64,000 bases of DNA from Tabrizicola fusiformis (GTDB lineage: Bacteria; Pseudomonadota; Alphaproteobacteria; Rhodobacterales; Rhodobacteraceae): positions 372,001 to 436,000 of the forward strand of contig NZ_JABUHN010000003.1 of NCBI RefSeq assembly GCF_013328815.1. The letters run 5' to 3'. The translations under genes were made by a program, and so were the position numbers. Each line of letters begins with the position of its first letter. Position 1 is the first letter of the stretch. The notes under the pieces were generated by a model. That model was not told where the DNA came from. It worked only from the letters and a program-made list of their open reading frames with translations, and ran no database searches. This document shows, one piece after another, positions 1-9,200 of this stretch.

Positions 1-2
1 AC

Positions 3-1991
3 CTGACCCTGCGCCGCGTGTCGGTCGAGGCCGATGCCGATGTGACGGCGCCGGACCTGATCCGGGTGATGCAGGGCGTCGGCTATGAAGCGCATGAACT
101 GGACCCGGGCCTGTTGTCGGCGACCGAGACCGACAAGCAAGGCCGCGACCTTCTGATGCGGCTGGGGGTGGCGTTCTTTTCGATGATGAACGTCATGCTG
201 TTGTCGGTCGCCGTCTGGTCGGGGGCCGAGGCTGCGACACGCGACCTCTTCCACTGGATTTCGGCGGCCATCGCCATTCCAACGGTGATCTTTGCCGGGC
301 AGCCCTTCTTCAAATCCGCCTGGGCGGGGCTGAAGGTCGGGCGGCTGGGGATGGATTTCCCGATTTCGCTGGCGCTGGTTCTGGCCTCGTCGATCTCGCT
401 TTATGAAACCATCCATTCCGGCCATCACGCCTATTTCGATGCCGCTGTGATGCTGTCGTTCTTCCTGCTTCTGGGCCGCTATCTCGATCACCGCACCCGC
501 GCCGTGGCCCGTTCCGCAGCCGAGGAACTGGCCGCCCTGGAGGTGCCCCGTGCAACGGTTCTGGTCGAGGGGGCCGAGGTTGTCCGCGCCATTACCGAGG
601 TTGTCGCGGGCGATCTGGTGCGCGTGCGCCCGGGCGGGCGGATGCCGGTGGACGGCGTGGTGGAAAGCGGCACCTCCGAGGTGGACCGTTCGCTTCTGAC
701 CGGGGAAAGCCTGCCGGTCTTTGCCGGGCCGGGCAGCAGTGTTTCGGCGGGGGAAGTGAACCTGACCGGCCCCCTCACCCTGCGCGTGACGGCGGCGGGC
801 AAGGACAGCAGCCTGCACCGCATGGCCGATCTGGTTGCCGTGGCCGAAAGTGCGCGCACGAAATACACCACCTTGGCGGAACGTGCGGCAAGCTGGTATT
901 CGCCGCTGGTGCATCTGCTGTCGTTCAGCGCCTTTGGCTTCTGGATGTGGAAGACGGGCGGCGATCTGCGCTTTGCCATCAACATTTCGGCGGCGGTTCT
1001 GATCATCACCTGCCCCTGCGCGTTGGGTCTGGCGGTTCCGGCGGTGGTGACATCGGCTTCGGGGCGGCTGTTCCGCAAGGGCCTCTTGATCAAGCATGGC
1101 ACCGCGCTGGAACGGCTGGCGCAGGTCGATACGGTGGTCTTCGACAAGACCGGCACCCTGACCATGGGCGCGCCCGAGGCGACCAATCTGGCCGACCATC
1201 CCCGCCCGGCGGTTGAGGTGGCGGCGGCTCTGGCCATGGCCTCGTCCCATCCGCTGGCCACGGCACTGGCCGAGGCCGCGCGTGCCGCGGGCATCCACCC
1301 GGCCCGGGTGGAGGAGCTGCGCGAAGTGCCGGGCTACGGGATCGAGGGGCTTTGGAAGGGGCAGCGCGTGCGCCTTGGCCGGGCCGACTGGTGCGGCGGC
1401 GAGGGCGTGGCGATGACCGCCACCTATCTTTGCACCGGCGAGGGTCGCGCCCGCGCCTTTACCTTCACCGACCGGCTGCGCCCGGGTGCCGAAGCGGCAA
1501 TTGCCAGCCTCAAGGCCCAGGGCATGGCGCTGCGGCTGATTTCGGGCGACAGCGCGGGGGCCGTGGCCGCCCTTGCGGCCCGCGTCGGCGTTGCCGACTG
1601 GACGGCAGGCGCCCTGCCCGCCGAAAAGGCGGCGCTTGTCCGCGACCTGACGGCGGCCGGTCACCGGGTTCTGATGGTGGGGGACGGGCTGAACGACACG
1701 GCGGCGCTGGCCGGGGCGCATGTCTCGATCTCGCCCGCGTCGGCGCTGGATGCGGCGCGGACGGCTTCGGATATCGTGCTTTTGGGGCAGGATATGGCGC
1801 CGATCGGCGATGCGCTGCGGATCAGCCGCCAGGCCACGCGCCGCATTGTCGAGAATTTCGGCCTGTCGGCAGGCTATAACGTGATCGCCGTGCCGCTGGC
1901 GCTGGTGGGCATGGCAACGCCGCTGGCGGCGGCGCTGGCAATGTCGCTGTCGTCGATTACCGTTTCGCTGAACGCGCTGCGGCTGAAATAG
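3..1991 (+). CDS. ccoI: Copper-translocating P1B-type ATPase CcoI/FixI (5' truncated)
   Basis: The frame is open from the window edge, so the true start lies upstream and part of the N-terminal metal-binding region is missing. About 660 residues remain. Visible P-type ATPase landmarks are the TGES actuator loop, a CPC-containing membrane motif (CPCALG, near 1011-1028), the DKTGT phosphorylation motif (near 1144-1158), an HP dipeptide in the nucleotide-binding domain and the GDGLND hinge. Hydrophobic segments flank these. CPC marks a Cu-type P1B ATPase. The ccoS gene directly downstream points to CcoI/FixI, which supplies copper during cbb3-type cytochrome oxidase assembly, rather than a general copper exporter such as CopA. 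Family assignment is firm; the CcoI subtype rests on the neighbour. Confidence 0.93.
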   Translation: MTLRRVSVEADADVTAPDLIRVMQGVGYEAHELDPGLLSATETDKQGRDLLMRLGVAFFSMMNVMLLSVAVWSGAEAATRDLFHWISAAIAIPTVIFAGQPFFKSAWAGLKVGRLGMDFPISLALVLASSISLYETIHSGHHAYFDAAVMLSFFLLLGRYLDHRTRAVARSAAEELAALEVPRATVLVEGAEVVRAITEVVAGDLVRVRPGGRMPVDGVVESGTSEVDRSLLTGESLPVFAGPGSSVSAGEVNLTGPLTLRVTAAGKDSSLHRMADLVAVAESARTKYTTLAERAASWYSPLVHLLSFSAFGFWMWKTGGDLRFAINISAAVLIITCPCALGLAVPAVVTSASGRLFRKGLLIKHGTALERLAQVDTVVFDKTGTLTMGAPEATNLADHPRPAVEVAAALAMASSHPLATALAEAARAAGIHPARVEELREVPGYGIEGLWKGQRVRLGRADWCGGEGVAMTATYLCTGEGRARAFTFTDRLRPGAEAAIASLKAQGMALRLISGDSAGAVAALAARVGVADWTAGALPAEKAALVRDLTAAGHRVLMVGDGLNDTAALAGAHVSISPASALDAARTASDIVLLGQDMAPIGDALRISRQATRRIVENFGLSAGYNVIAVPLALVGMATPLAAALAMSLSSITVSLNALRLK

Positions 1992-1999
1992 GGAACGCC

Positions 2000-2158
2000 A
2001 TGGAAATCCTGTCCTTCCTGATCCCGATTTCGCTGATCCTTGGCGGCATAGGGCTTGCCGCCTTTGTCTGGGCGATCAGGACCAAGCAATTCGACGATCC
2101 GGCAGGCGATGCCAACCGCATCCTGACCAAGGATTGGGACGACCACCCCCGGCCCTGA
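2000..2158 (+). CDS. ccoS: cbb3-type cytochrome oxidase assembly protein CcoS
   Basis: A 52-residue protein beginning 8 bases after the ccoI stop. It starts MEILSFLIPI, has a single N-terminal membrane segment (about residues 3-25) and then a short acidic tail containing FDDPAGDA. This matches CcoS in length, topology and the conserved FDDP-type segment after the helix. CcoS is needed for incorporation of redox cofactors into the cbb3 oxidase. The location at the end of the ccoGHIS operon is canonical. Confidence 0.9.
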   Translation: MEILSFLIPISLILGGIGLAAFVWAIRTKQFDDPAGDANRILTKDWDDHPRP

Positions 2159-2165
2159 GCAGGCG

Positions 2166-2720
2166 CTAGGCCCGTCCGGCCTGCGCCGAAAGCGAAATCG
2201 GGTCGATCCCCATGATCCGCAGTGCGCCCGACCATTTGGCGCCGTCATCCTCGCCAAAGACCAGCGCCGGTTCGGGGTCGCAGGTGAGCCAGTCATTGCG
2301 GGCGATCTCGCCCTCCAACTGCCCCGGCCCCCAGCCGGAATAGCCCAGCGCCAGAAGGGCCCGGTGCGGCCCGGCGCCGCGCGCCATCGCCTCAAGCACG
2401 TCCAGCGTGGCGGTCATGCCATAGCCGCCGCCAATGCGCATCGTCGCCGCCTCGCTGCGGAAATCGCGGCTGTGCAGCACGAAACCGCGCCCCCGCTCGA
2501 CCGGGCCGCCAAAATGCACACGGATGTCGCGCCCTTCGGGGGCGCGGGGAATTTCCAGATGTTCCAGAAGGTTGGCAAAAGACAGGTCCGGCACCAGCTT
2601 GTTGATGATCAGGCCCATGGCGCCGTCATCGCTGTGCGCGCAAATCAGGATCACCGCCCGGTCAAAGCGCGGATCGCCCATGCCCGGCATCGCCACCAGA
2701 AGCTTGCCCGAAAGGTCCAT
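2166..2720 (-). CDS. YqgE/AlgH family protein
   Basis: A 184-residue protein of the DUF179 (YqgE/AlgH) family. It opens with MDLSGKLLVAMPGM and carries the family hallmarks of a GLIINK-like segment near residue 35 and an FGGPV motif near residue 70. A GGAGG-like ribosome site (gaGGAGGgc) lies about 8 bases before the ATG. It has no signal peptide or membrane segment. The molecular role of the family is not settled; it is an alpha/beta protein widespread in proteobacteria. It converges on ccoS with only 7 bases between the stops. Confidence 0.9.
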   Translation of the reverse strand: MDLSGKLLVAMPGMGDPRFDRAVILICAHSDDGAMGLIINKLVPDLSFANLLEHLEIPRAPEGRDIRVHFGGPVERGRGFVLHSRDFRSEAATMRIGGGYGMTATLDVLEAMARGAGPHRALLALGYSGWGPGQLEGEIARNDWLTCDPEPALVFGEDDGAKWSGALRIMGIDPISLSAQAGRA

Positions 2721-2837
2721 GATTCGCCCTCCTGTCCCGCTGTCGCCCCCAAGATGGGCGCTGCGCGCCTGTGTCTCAACCCCGCGCCTCGCCCAAAGTT
2801 GATTTCCCCTTCCGACGCCATCGCCTATGGTCGCGGC

Positions 2838-3632
2838 ATGAAGTTTGCCGCCCTCAGCCTGTTTCTCGCCCTGACGCCGCCCGCCCTTGCCATGACGCAG
2901 GACGAGGTGCTGACCGCAACCCTGCTACCCGGATGGCGGATGGAGAACGGCCATCAGATGGCCGCCCTGTCGCTGACCCTTGCGCCGGGATGGAAGACCT
3001 ATTGGCGCAGCCCGGGCGAGGCGGGGATTCCGCCGCTTTTCGACTGGTCGGGGTCCGACAACATCGCTTCGGTGCGGCTGCATTGGCCCAGCCCTTCGGT
3101 GTTTCACACCAACGGGATGCAGACGGTGGGTTACCATGACCGGCTGGTGCTGCCGGTGGAAATCACCCCGATTGACCCTGCGCGCCCGATCACCGTGCGC
3201 TTGCAGGTCGATCTGGGGGTTTGCAGCGACATCTGTATGCCTGCCGCGCTGTCCCTTGCCGGTGAGCTTCCGGCCAAGGGCACGCCGGATGCCGCGATCC
3301 GCGCCGCCTTGGGCGAGCGTCCCCGCAGCGGGCGCGAAGCCGGGCTGCGCGATATTGACTGCCGGATCGAACCGATCCGCGACGGGCTGCGCCTGACCGC
3401 CGATATCGACCTGCCCCGGCGGGGCCGCGACGAGGTGGTGGTGTTCGAAAGTGCGGGTTCGCGCGTCTGGGTGTCCGAGGCGGTCACCGAACGGCAGGGC
3501 GGGCGGCTGGTTTCCACCGCTGATCTGGTCGGCCCCGGCGGCGCCCCCTTTGCGCTCGATCGCAAGGGGGTGACCGTGACTGTGCTGGGGGATGGCCCTG
3601 CGGTGGAAATCGCGGGCTGCCCAGCGCCCTGA
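2838..3632 (+). CDS. Secreted DsbD N-terminal-domain-like protein
   Basis: A 264-residue protein with an N-terminal signal peptide (MKFAALSLFLALTPPALA, cleavage after about residue 18). The mature part resembles the DsbD alpha/N-terminal domain family (DsbC_2): it has the LAPGWKTYWRSPGEAG segment and a Cys pair in VCSDICMP. In DsbD the N-terminal domain passes electrons from the membrane domain to periplasmic partners, and stand-alone versions are common in alphaproteobacteria. I chose the ATG at 2838 because the signal peptide begins there; the open frame upstream lacks coding character. The family is clear, the partner unknown. It converges on the next gene, the stops lying one base apart. 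Confidence 0.85.
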   Translation: MKFAALSLFLALTPPALAMTQDEVLTATLLPGWRMENGHQMAALSLTLAPGWKTYWRSPGEAGIPPLFDWSGSDNIASVRLHWPSPSVFHTNGMQTVGYHDRLVLPVEITPIDPARPITVRLQVDLGVCSDICMPAALSLAGELPAKGTPDAAIRAALGERPRSGREAGLRDIDCRIEPIRDGLRLTADIDLPRRGRDEVVVFESAGSRVWVSEAVTERQGGRLVSTADLVGPGGAPFALDRKGVTVTVLGDGPAVEIAGCPAP

Positions 3633-3633
3633 A

Positions 3634-4557
3634 TCAGCCCTGCGGCGACATCGCCTTGCGCCGCTGCGCCCGTTCCAGCCCAAGCTTGCGCTCGCGCCAG
3701 ATGATCAGGACACCGGCCAGCACCACCAGCGCCGCGCCGCCCAACATGGTCCAGCTTGGCACTTCGGCAAAGACGTAATAGCCGATCAGCAGCGCGAAGA
3801 TCATCGAGGCATAGTCGAACGGCGCCACAACCGAGGCATCCGCCTCGCGGTAGGACGAGGTCAGCAGAATCTGCCCCACCCCGCCCAACAGCCCCGCCCC
3901 GATCAGCGTGACGGCTTCCAGCGGCGTCGGCACCACCCAGCCAAACGGCAGCGTCAGGAACGACAGCCCCGTCGCCGTCAGCGAAAACCAGAAGACGATG
4001 GCAGGGGTCCGCTCTGTCAGCACCAGCTTCGAGACGAAGACCTGCGCCAGCGCGGCAAAGACCGCACCGCCCAGCACCAGCATGGCGCCAAACGCCTCAC
4101 GGTGGCCGGTGGTTTCGCCCTCGATCAGGGTCAGCCGCGGCGACAGCACGATCATCACCCCGGTCAGACCCAGAATAACGGCGGTGATGCGGAAGGCCCG
4201 CACCTCTTCGCCCAAGAACATTGCGGCGAAGATCACCGTCAGCAGGGGTGCTGCATAGCCGATGGCCGTCACCTCGGGCAGCGGCAGATAGCCAAGCCCG
4301 GCAAAGCCAAGGCCCATGGCACAGGTGCCCATCAGCCCGCGCCAGACATGGCCCAAGGGGTTGACCGTGCGAAAGCCGGTGCGCAATTCGTGCCGCATCA
4401 TCAGCCAGACCACGATCACCGGAATGGCGAAAAAGCTGCGGAAGAACACCGCCTGCCCCGCCGGAACATGGGCAGCCGTGGTCTTGATCATCGCCGACAT
4501 GACGATGAAGATCAGGACCGAGCCAAGTTTAAGGCCAATGCCGCGCAGAGGTCGCAT
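3634..4557 (-). CDS. DMT-superfamily (EamA) transporter
   Basis: A 307-residue integral membrane protein with about ten hydrophobic helices in two repeats, the EamA/DMT plan. The second half of the first repeat contains the typical [15 protein letters not shown] segment and the FLGEE motif at the repeat boundary. The C-terminus is short, basic and cytosolic ([14 protein letters not shown]). Members export or import small metabolites such as amino acids, nucleotide precursors or riboflavin. The sequence alone does not fix the substrate. It diverges from the adenine deaminase gene. Confidence 0.85.
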   Translation of the reverse strand: MRPLRGIGLKLGSVLIFIVMSAMIKTTAAHVPAGQAVFFRSFFAIPVIVVWLMMRHELRTGFRTVNPLGHVWRGLMGTCAMGLGFAGLGYLPLPEVTAIGYAAPLLTVIFAAMFLGEEVRAFRITAVILGLTGVMIVLSPRLTLIEGETTGHREAFGAMLVLGGAVFAALAQVFVSKLVLTERTPAIVFWFSLTATGLSFLTLPFGWVVPTPLEAVTLIGAGLLGGVGQILLTSSYREADASVVAPFDYASMIFALLIGYYVFAEVPSWTMLGGAALVVLAGVLIIWRERKLGLERAQRRKAMSPQG

Positions 4558-4660
4558 GGCGCCTTCCTGTCACGCCCGCGGGGCGCGGGCAAGGGTCGGG
4601 GCCTTGGCAAGCCCCGCCATTCGCGGGATGCTGCGGCGAAACAGCCGGAAGGAACGCCCC

Positions 4661-6373
4661 ATGCCCGATATCCAGCCCGCCGCATCTCTGGCCCGGCGCA
4701 TCGCACAAGGCCGGGGTCTGGAACCCGCCGATCTGGTGCTGAAAGGCGGCCGGGTGTTCGATCTGATCACCGGCGAGTTGGTGGAAACCGATGTGGCGAT
4801 CTGCGGCGATACCATTGTGGGCACCTTCGGCAGCTATCAGGGCCGGCGCGAGGTGGATGTGACGGGCAAGGTTCTGGTGCCCGGTTTCATCGACACCCAT
4901 CTGCATATTGAATCCAGCCTTGTGACCCCGTTCGAGTTTGACCGCTGCGTGTTGCCGCGCGGGGTGACCACGGCGATCTGCGACCCGCATGAGATTGCCA
5001 ATGTCTGCGGGCTGGAGGGCATCCATTACTTCCTTGAGGCTTCGGTTCGGACGCTGATGGATATAAGGGTGCAGCTTTCGTCCTGTGTGCCCTCGACCCA
5101 TATGGAGACCACCGGCGCGCGGCTTGAGGCGGCGGACCTTGTGCCGCTGATCGACCATCCACGGGTGATCGGGCTGGCCGAATTCATGAATTACCCCGGC
5201 GTTCTGATGCAAGACCCCGGCTGCATGGCCAAGCTTGAGGCATGGGCTGGCCGACACATCGACGGCCATTCCCCCCTGCTGCGCGGCAATGACCTGAACG
5301 GCTATATCGCCGCAGGCATCCGCACCGAGCATGAGGCGACCACGGCGGAAGAGGGGCTGGAAAAGCTGCGCAAGGGAATGCGGGTGCTGATCCGCGAGGG
5401 GTCGGTTTCCAAAGACCTGCACGCGCTGGCACCGTTGCTGACCGAACGGCATTCGCCCTATCTCTGCCTTTGCACCGATGACCGCAATCCATTGGACATT
5501 GCCGAGCATGGCCATCTGGACTGGATCATCCGCACCGCGATTGCCCTTGGCGCCCCGCCGCTGGCGGTCTACCGCGCGGCCAGCCTTTCAGCCGCCGAAG
5601 CCTTTGGCCTCAAGGACCGCGGGCTGATCGCGCCGGGCAAACGCGCCGATATCGCGGTGATCGACGGGCTGGAAGGCTGCCATGTGGCGCAGGTCTTTGC
5701 CGGTGGGGTGGAGGTGACCGAGGCCGCCTTTGCCGCGCGTGGGACGATCCCCTCGGTCGCACGCCATTCGGTCAAGGCGCCCACCGTGACCGCCGCCGAT
5801 TTTCGCACCGGCGGCAACCGGGTGGAGACGCCGGTGATCGGGATTGTGCCCGGCAAGATCATCACCCCACACCTGACCTTCGATATCGCGCCGCAGGATG
5901 GCGACAAGAAACCCGACCTTTCCCGCGATCTGGTGAAAATCGCGGTGATCGAACGGCATGGTGTGAACGGCAACAAGGCCACTGGCTTTGTCCAGGGCTT
6001 TGGGTTGCAACGCGGCGCCATCGCCTCGACCGTCTGCCATGACCATCACAACATCGCGGTGGTGGGGGTGGATTATGCCGATATGGCGCTGGCCGCGAAC
6101 CGGCTGGGCCAGATCGAAGGCGGCTTTGTGGTGGTCGAAGGTGGCAAGGTTCTGGCCGAACTGGCGCTGCCGGTGGCCGGGCTGATGAGTCTTGAACCGT
6201 TCGAGACGGTCCACCACGACCTTGTGGCGCTGCGGGCAGCGGCGAAATCGCTAGGCGTGGTGCTGGAAGAACCCTTCCTGCAACTGGCCTTTCTGGCGCT
6301 GCCGGTGATCCCGCATCTGAAGATCACCGACCACGGCATGGTGGATGTGGACAGGTTCGAAATCCTGCCCTGA
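4661..6373 (+). CDS. ade: Adenine deaminase
   Basis: A 570-residue amidohydrolase-superfamily enzyme. The N-terminal part has the beta-sandwich and barrel start [16 protein letters not shown], with metal-binding His80 and His82. The ES dipeptide after the HxH motif and the C-terminal half with the VCHDHHN segment are characteristic of bacterial adenine deaminase (Ade), which converts adenine to hypoxanthine and ammonia for purine salvage. Length fits the family. I took the ATG at 4661 because the [13 protein letters not shown] start matches the family, while the upstream frame is antisense to the DMT gene. The gene appears monocistronic. Confidence 0.93.
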   Translation: MPDIQPAASLARRIAQGRGLEPADLVLKGGRVFDLITGELVETDVAICGDTIVGTFGSYQGRREVDVTGKVLVPGFIDTHLHIESSLVTPFEFDRCVLPRGVTTAICDPHEIANVCGLEGIHYFLEASVRTLMDIRVQLSSCVPSTHMETTGARLEAADLVPLIDHPRVIGLAEFMNYPGVLMQDPGCMAKLEAWAGRHIDGHSPLLRGNDLNGYIAAGIRTEHEATTAEEGLEKLRKGMRVLIREGSVSKDLHALAPLLTERHSPYLCLCTDDRNPLDIAEHGHLDWIIRTAIALGAPPLAVYRAASLSAAEAFGLKDRGLIAPGKRADIAVIDGLEGCHVAQVFAGGVEVTEAAFAARGTIPSVARHSVKAPTVTAADFRTGGNRVETPVIGIVPGKIITPHLTFDIAPQDGDKKPDLSRDLVKIAVIERHGVNGNKATGFVQGFGLQRGAIASTVCHDHHNIAVVGVDYADMALAANRLGQIEGGFVVVEGGKVLAELALPVAGLMSLEPFETVHHDLVALRAAAKSLGVVLEEPFLQLAFLALPVIPHLKITDHGMVDVDRFEILP

Positions 6374-6376
6374 GGT

Positions 6377-6604
6377 TTAATGCACGCTGACCGGCGCGAA
6401 ATCGTGCTGGCGGGCCAGAAGGAAAGCCAGATCGCGGTCAGCGACCAGCGCCAGCCGCTCGCCATCGGCGCGGTGGACGGAATAGACCGTCTCAAGCCCG
6501 TCGATCTGGGCGCGCACCTCATCGGGCAATTCGGCCACCGCCACCGGGCGGACATAGACGATTGCCGGGCCGGCTTCGGGAAGCCCTGCGTATTTCACAT
6601 CCAT
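6377..6604 (-). CDS. DUF1150 family protein
   Basis: A 75-residue soluble protein (MDVKYAGLPEAGP...) of the DUF1150 family. A strong ribosome site (GAGGAGAG) precedes the ATG. It lies 10 bases downstream of the Hsp20 gene on the same strand. DUF1150 genes commonly follow small heat-shock genes in alphaproteobacteria, so it is probably co-transcribed and heat-induced. The C-terminal LAFLLARQHDFAPVSVH region is typical. Function is unknown; a role as partner of the small heat-shock chaperone is an inference from gene order. Confidence 0.85.
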   Translation of the reverse strand: MDVKYAGLPEAGPAIVYVRPVAVAELPDEVRAQIDGLETVYSVHRADGERLALVADRDLAFLLARQHDFAPVSVH

Positions 6605-6614
6605 TTCACTCTCC

Positions 6615-7028
6615 TCACTTGCGGCCGATGCGGATGGTCTGCACCACGGTTTCGGGAACCGCGCGGCGCAGGTCGATGTTCAACAGCCCATGGTCCAGAT
6701 TGGCCCCCGCCACCTCGACCCCATCGGCCAGCACGAAGCTGCGCTGAAAGGCGCGCGCCGCGATGCCCCGGTGCAGGAAAACCCGCTCCCCGCTGTCTTC
6801 GGCCTGCCGGCCCCGGATCACCAACTGGCGGTCTTCGACCGTGATCGCCAGATCCTCGTCGCGGAAGCCCGCGACGGCCAGGGTAATGCGATAGACATTC
6901 TCGGCCACCGCCTCGATGTTGAAGGGCGGATAACCTTCGGAAGCGGTCTTGGCGGTGCGCTCGACCAGACGCTCAAGCTGTTCGAACCCCAGAAGATAGG
7001 GATGCGCGCCGAAGGTGAGTTTCGTCAT
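6615..7028 (-). CDS. Hsp20 family small heat-shock chaperone
   Basis: A 137-residue protein with a short N-terminal region, an alpha-crystallin domain (about residues 30-125, starting PPFNIEAVAENVYRITLAVAG) and a C-terminal IRIG motif of the I-x-I/V type that docks oligomers. Small heat-shock proteins of this class (IbpA-like, HspA in rhizobia) hold unfolding proteins in the cytoplasm. The ATG at 7028 is chosen because the ASEGYPPFNIE core follows at the usual distance. An RpoH-type promoter lies upstream at 7089-7117, and a DUF1150 gene follows. Confidence 0.93.
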   Translation of the reverse strand: MTKLTFGAHPYLLGFEQLERLVERTAKTASEGYPPFNIEAVAENVYRITLAVAGFRDEDLAITVEDRQLVIRGRQAEDSGERVFLHRGIAARAFQRSFVLADGVEVAGANLDHGLLNIDLRRAVPETVVQTIRIGRK

Positions 7029-7088
7029 CGGACTGTCCTTTGAAAGCGACATATCTGCCGGGCCCCGTCCGGGCACCCGACACCGGAA

Positions 7089-7117
7089 ATATGGGGGGCG
7101 GGGATCGGGGCTGCAAG
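7089..7117 (-). promoter_or_regulatory. Predicted RpoH (sigma-32) heat-shock promoter of the Hsp20-DUF1150 unit
   Basis: Read on the minus strand, CTTGCAG (7111-7117) is followed after 14 bases by CCCCATAT (7089-7096). This matches the sigma-32 consensus CTTGAAA / CCCCATNT with an accepted spacer. Transcription would start near 7082, leaving a leader of about 54 bases before the Hsp20 ATG. The same spacing occurs at the second Hsp20 gene at the window end. Confidence 0.75.
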
Positions 7118-7236
7118 GGATTCGCGGCGCGGGGGAATGCGGGAAAATTTGATCAATCCGGCAATATTTTCCGCCGAATACGGGCCGAATCGCTGTATCC
7201 TTCAGGAAAGCCAAGAAGACTGGACCTGATCCTGCC

Positions 7237-7455
7237 ATGAATGCCCCCAGCGAAATGAACTTTGAAGAGATGGTCCGCGTGAAGATCGAGGTGCTGCGCC
7301 GCGAGCATCGGGATCTGGATGCGGCCATTCATGCGCTTGAGGAAACCGGGCGGCCGGACCAGCTTACCCTGCGGCGGCTGAAAAAGCAGAAGCTGGCGCT
7401 GAAGGATCAGATCACCCGGCTGGAAGATCAGTTGATCCCCGACATCATCGCGTGA
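7237..7455 (+). CDS. YdcH/DUF465 family protein
   Basis: A 72-residue, highly charged, all-helical protein (MNAPSEMNFEEMVRVKIEVL...). The region of about residues 15-65 is heptad-rich and ends LKKQKLALKDQITRLE, the signature of the DUF465/YdcH family. No function is established for the family. It is transcribed divergently from Hsp20, with a 208-base gap that holds the Hsp20 promoter. A hairpin follows at 7464-7481 before purE. Confidence 0.85.
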   Translation: MNAPSEMNFEEMVRVKIEVLRREHRDLDAAIHALEETGRPDQLTLRRLKKQKLALKDQITRLEDQLIPDIIA

Positions 7456-7463
7456 ATTGCAGA

Positions 7464-7481
7464 GTCGGGGTGAACCCCGAC
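7464..7481 (+). terminator. Perfect hairpin between the DUF465 gene and purE
   Basis: The arms GTCGGGG (7464-7470) and CCCCGAC (7475-7481) pair perfectly across a TGAA tetraloop, 8 bases after the DUF465 stop. No U-run follows, so it may act as a weak terminator or an RNA-stabilising element. Confidence 0.5.
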
Positions 7482-7560
7482 CTACGGGGTCAATCTTGTC
7501 CATCCCACTTGCCGCCCCCGCCCCCACGGGGTAATCCGCCTGAAAAGACAGGAGGCGCGC

Positions 7561-8046
7561 ATGGCCGTGGATGTCGGGATCATCATGGGAAGCCAGTCGG
7601 ACTGGCCGACGATGAAGGAGGCCGCGCTGATCCTGGATGCGCTGGGGGTTTCCTACGAGACCAAGATCGTCTCGGCCCACCGCACGCCGGACCGGCTCTG
7701 GACCTATGGCAAAGAGGCGGCGGGGCGCGGGCTGAAGGTGATCATCGCGGGCGCGGGTGGTGCCGCCCATCTGCCGGGAATGATGGCCTCAAAAACGCGA
7801 ATTCCCGTGGTGGGCGTGCCGGTGCAGACCAAGGCGCTTTCTGGCGTGGACAGCCTGTATTCCATCCTCCAGATGCCCAAGGGTTACCCCGTCGCCACTA
7901 TGGCGATCGGTGCTGCGGGCGCTGCCAATGCCGGGCTGATGGCGGCGGGCATTCTGGCGATTTCCGATGCGGCCCTTGCCGAACGGCTCGACGCCTGGCG
8001 TGCAGCCCTTTCCGCCTCGATCCCGGAGGAGCCGAAGGATGAGTGA
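7561..8046 (+). CDS. purE: N5-carboxyaminoimidazole ribonucleotide mutase
   Basis: A 161-residue class I PurE. The N-terminal MGSQSDW phosphate-binding motif (about residues 9-15), the SAHRTP motif (about residues 40-45) and the [10 protein letters not shown] segment are all present. The enzyme converts N5-CAIR to CAIR in purine biosynthesis and acts with PurK, whose gene overlaps this one by 8 bases. An AGGAGG-type ribosome site (gacAGGAGGcgcgc) precedes the ATG. Length and motifs are normal. Confidence 0.96.
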   Translation: MAVDVGIIMGSQSDWPTMKEAALILDALGVSYETKIVSAHRTPDRLWTYGKEAAGRGLKVIIAGAGGAAHLPGMMASKTRIPVVGVPVQTKALSGVDSLYSILQMPKGYPVATMAIGAAGAANAGLMAAGILAISDAALAERLDAWRAALSASIPEEPKDE

Positions 8047-9112
8047 GATGCTGCCGCAAGGCGCGACCATCGGTATTCTGGGCGGCGGGCAATTGGGCCG
8101 GATGCTGTCGGTGGCGGCCAGCCGCCTTGGCTTCAAGACCCATATCTATGAACCTGCCGCGAACCCGCCGGCGGCCCATGTCGCCGACCGGGTGACCACG
8201 GCGCCCTATGAAGACCTTGCCACCCTGCGCGCCTTTGCCGCCGCGGTCGATGTGGTGACCTATGAATTCGAGAATGTCCCGACCGAGGCGCTGGACGCGA
8301 TCGAGGCTTTGCGCCCGATCCGCCCCAACCGCCGGGCGCTGGCCATCAGCCAGGACCGCATTCTTGAGAAGGATTTCCTGACCGGACTTGGCCTGACCTG
8401 CGCGCCCTATGCTGCGGTCAGCACCGCTGCCGATCTGGACGCGGCGCTGAGGAAGGTCGGTCACCCGGCGATCCTGAAAACCACCCGGCTGGGCTATGAC
8501 GGCAAGGGGCAGGCGCGGATCATGTCGCTGGCCGATGCGCCGGGTGCCCTTGCCGCGATGAAGGGTGCGGCTTCGGTTCTGGAAGGCTTCATCGACTTCA
8601 GCCACGAGGTTTCGGTGATTGCGGCGCGCGGGCTTGACGGCTCGGTCGCCTGCTATGATCCGGGCGAGAATGTGCATAAGGACGGCATCCTTGCCACCAC
8701 CACCCTGCCCGCCCGCCTTTCCCCCGGCCAGCGCACCGATGCCGTGCTGCTGGCGGCGCGTATCCTGAACGCGCTGGATTATGTGGGCGTGATGGGGGTG
8801 GAGTTGTTCGTCACGCCGCAGGGCCTGATCGTGAACGAGATCGCGCCGCGCGTCCATAACTCGGGCCACTGGACGCAGAACGGCTGCGCGGTGGACCAGT
8901 TCGAACAGCATATCCGCGCCGTTGCGGGCTGGCCCCTTGGCGACGGCAGCCGCTTTGCCGATGTGGTGATGGAGAATCTGATCGGCGACGACATCCTGCG
9001 CGTGCCGCAGATCGCGCGCGAACGCGACGCCGCGCTGCATCTCTATGGCAAGGCCGAAGCCCGGCCCGGGCGCAAGATGGGCCATGTCAACCGGATCATC
9101 CGGCGCACCTGA
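8039..9112 (+). CDS. purK: N5-carboxyaminoimidazole ribonucleotide synthetase
   Basis: A 357-residue ATP-grasp enzyme. It opens [22 protein letters not shown], with the glycine-rich GILGGGQLG motif of PurK, and has the ATP-grasp segment [13 protein letters not shown] and the [13 protein letters not shown] motif near the active site. It makes N5-CAIR from AIR, ATP and bicarbonate, the substrate of PurE. The start is the ATG overlapping the end of purE, which implies translational coupling. A dispersed repeat lies just after the stop. Confidence 0.96.
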   Translation: MSEMLPQGATIGILGGGQLGRMLSVAASRLGFKTHIYEPAANPPAAHVADRVTTAPYEDLATLRAFAAAVDVVTYEFENVPTEALDAIEALRPIRPNRRALAISQDRILEKDFLTGLGLTCAPYAAVSTAADLDAALRKVGHPAILKTTRLGYDGKGQARIMSLADAPGALAAMKGAASVLEGFIDFSHEVSVIAARGLDGSVACYDPGENVHKDGILATTTLPARLSPGQRTDAVLLAARILNALDYVGVMGVELFVTPQGLIVNEIAPRVHNSGHWTQNGCAVDQFEQHIRAVAGWPLGDGSRFADVVMENLIGDDILRVPQIARERDAALHLYGKAEARPGRKMGHVNRIIRRT

Positions 9113-9143
9113 ACGGCTGACGGGGCGCCCGGCCCTGCCGTCG

Positions 9144-9177
9144 CTGCCTCCGGCGGGAGTATTTCGCAAGGTGCAAT
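9144..9177 (+). repeat. Dispersed intergenic repeat, copy A
   Basis: It contains CCTCCGGCGGGAGTATTTCG followed by CAAGGTGCAA. A near-identical copy lies at 58222-58255. It sits between the convergent ends of purK and the caspase-fold gene. A small CTCC/GGAG hairpin followed by TATTT suggests a terminator-like role. Confidence 0.6.
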
Positions 9178-9200
9178 CCCGGCGCGGAATGCCGCCGGGA

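Noticed and set aside
3592-4911. 439-codon plus-strand frame
   Set aside because: Antisense to the DMT transporter, with shadow-type composition (Gln, Arg, His).
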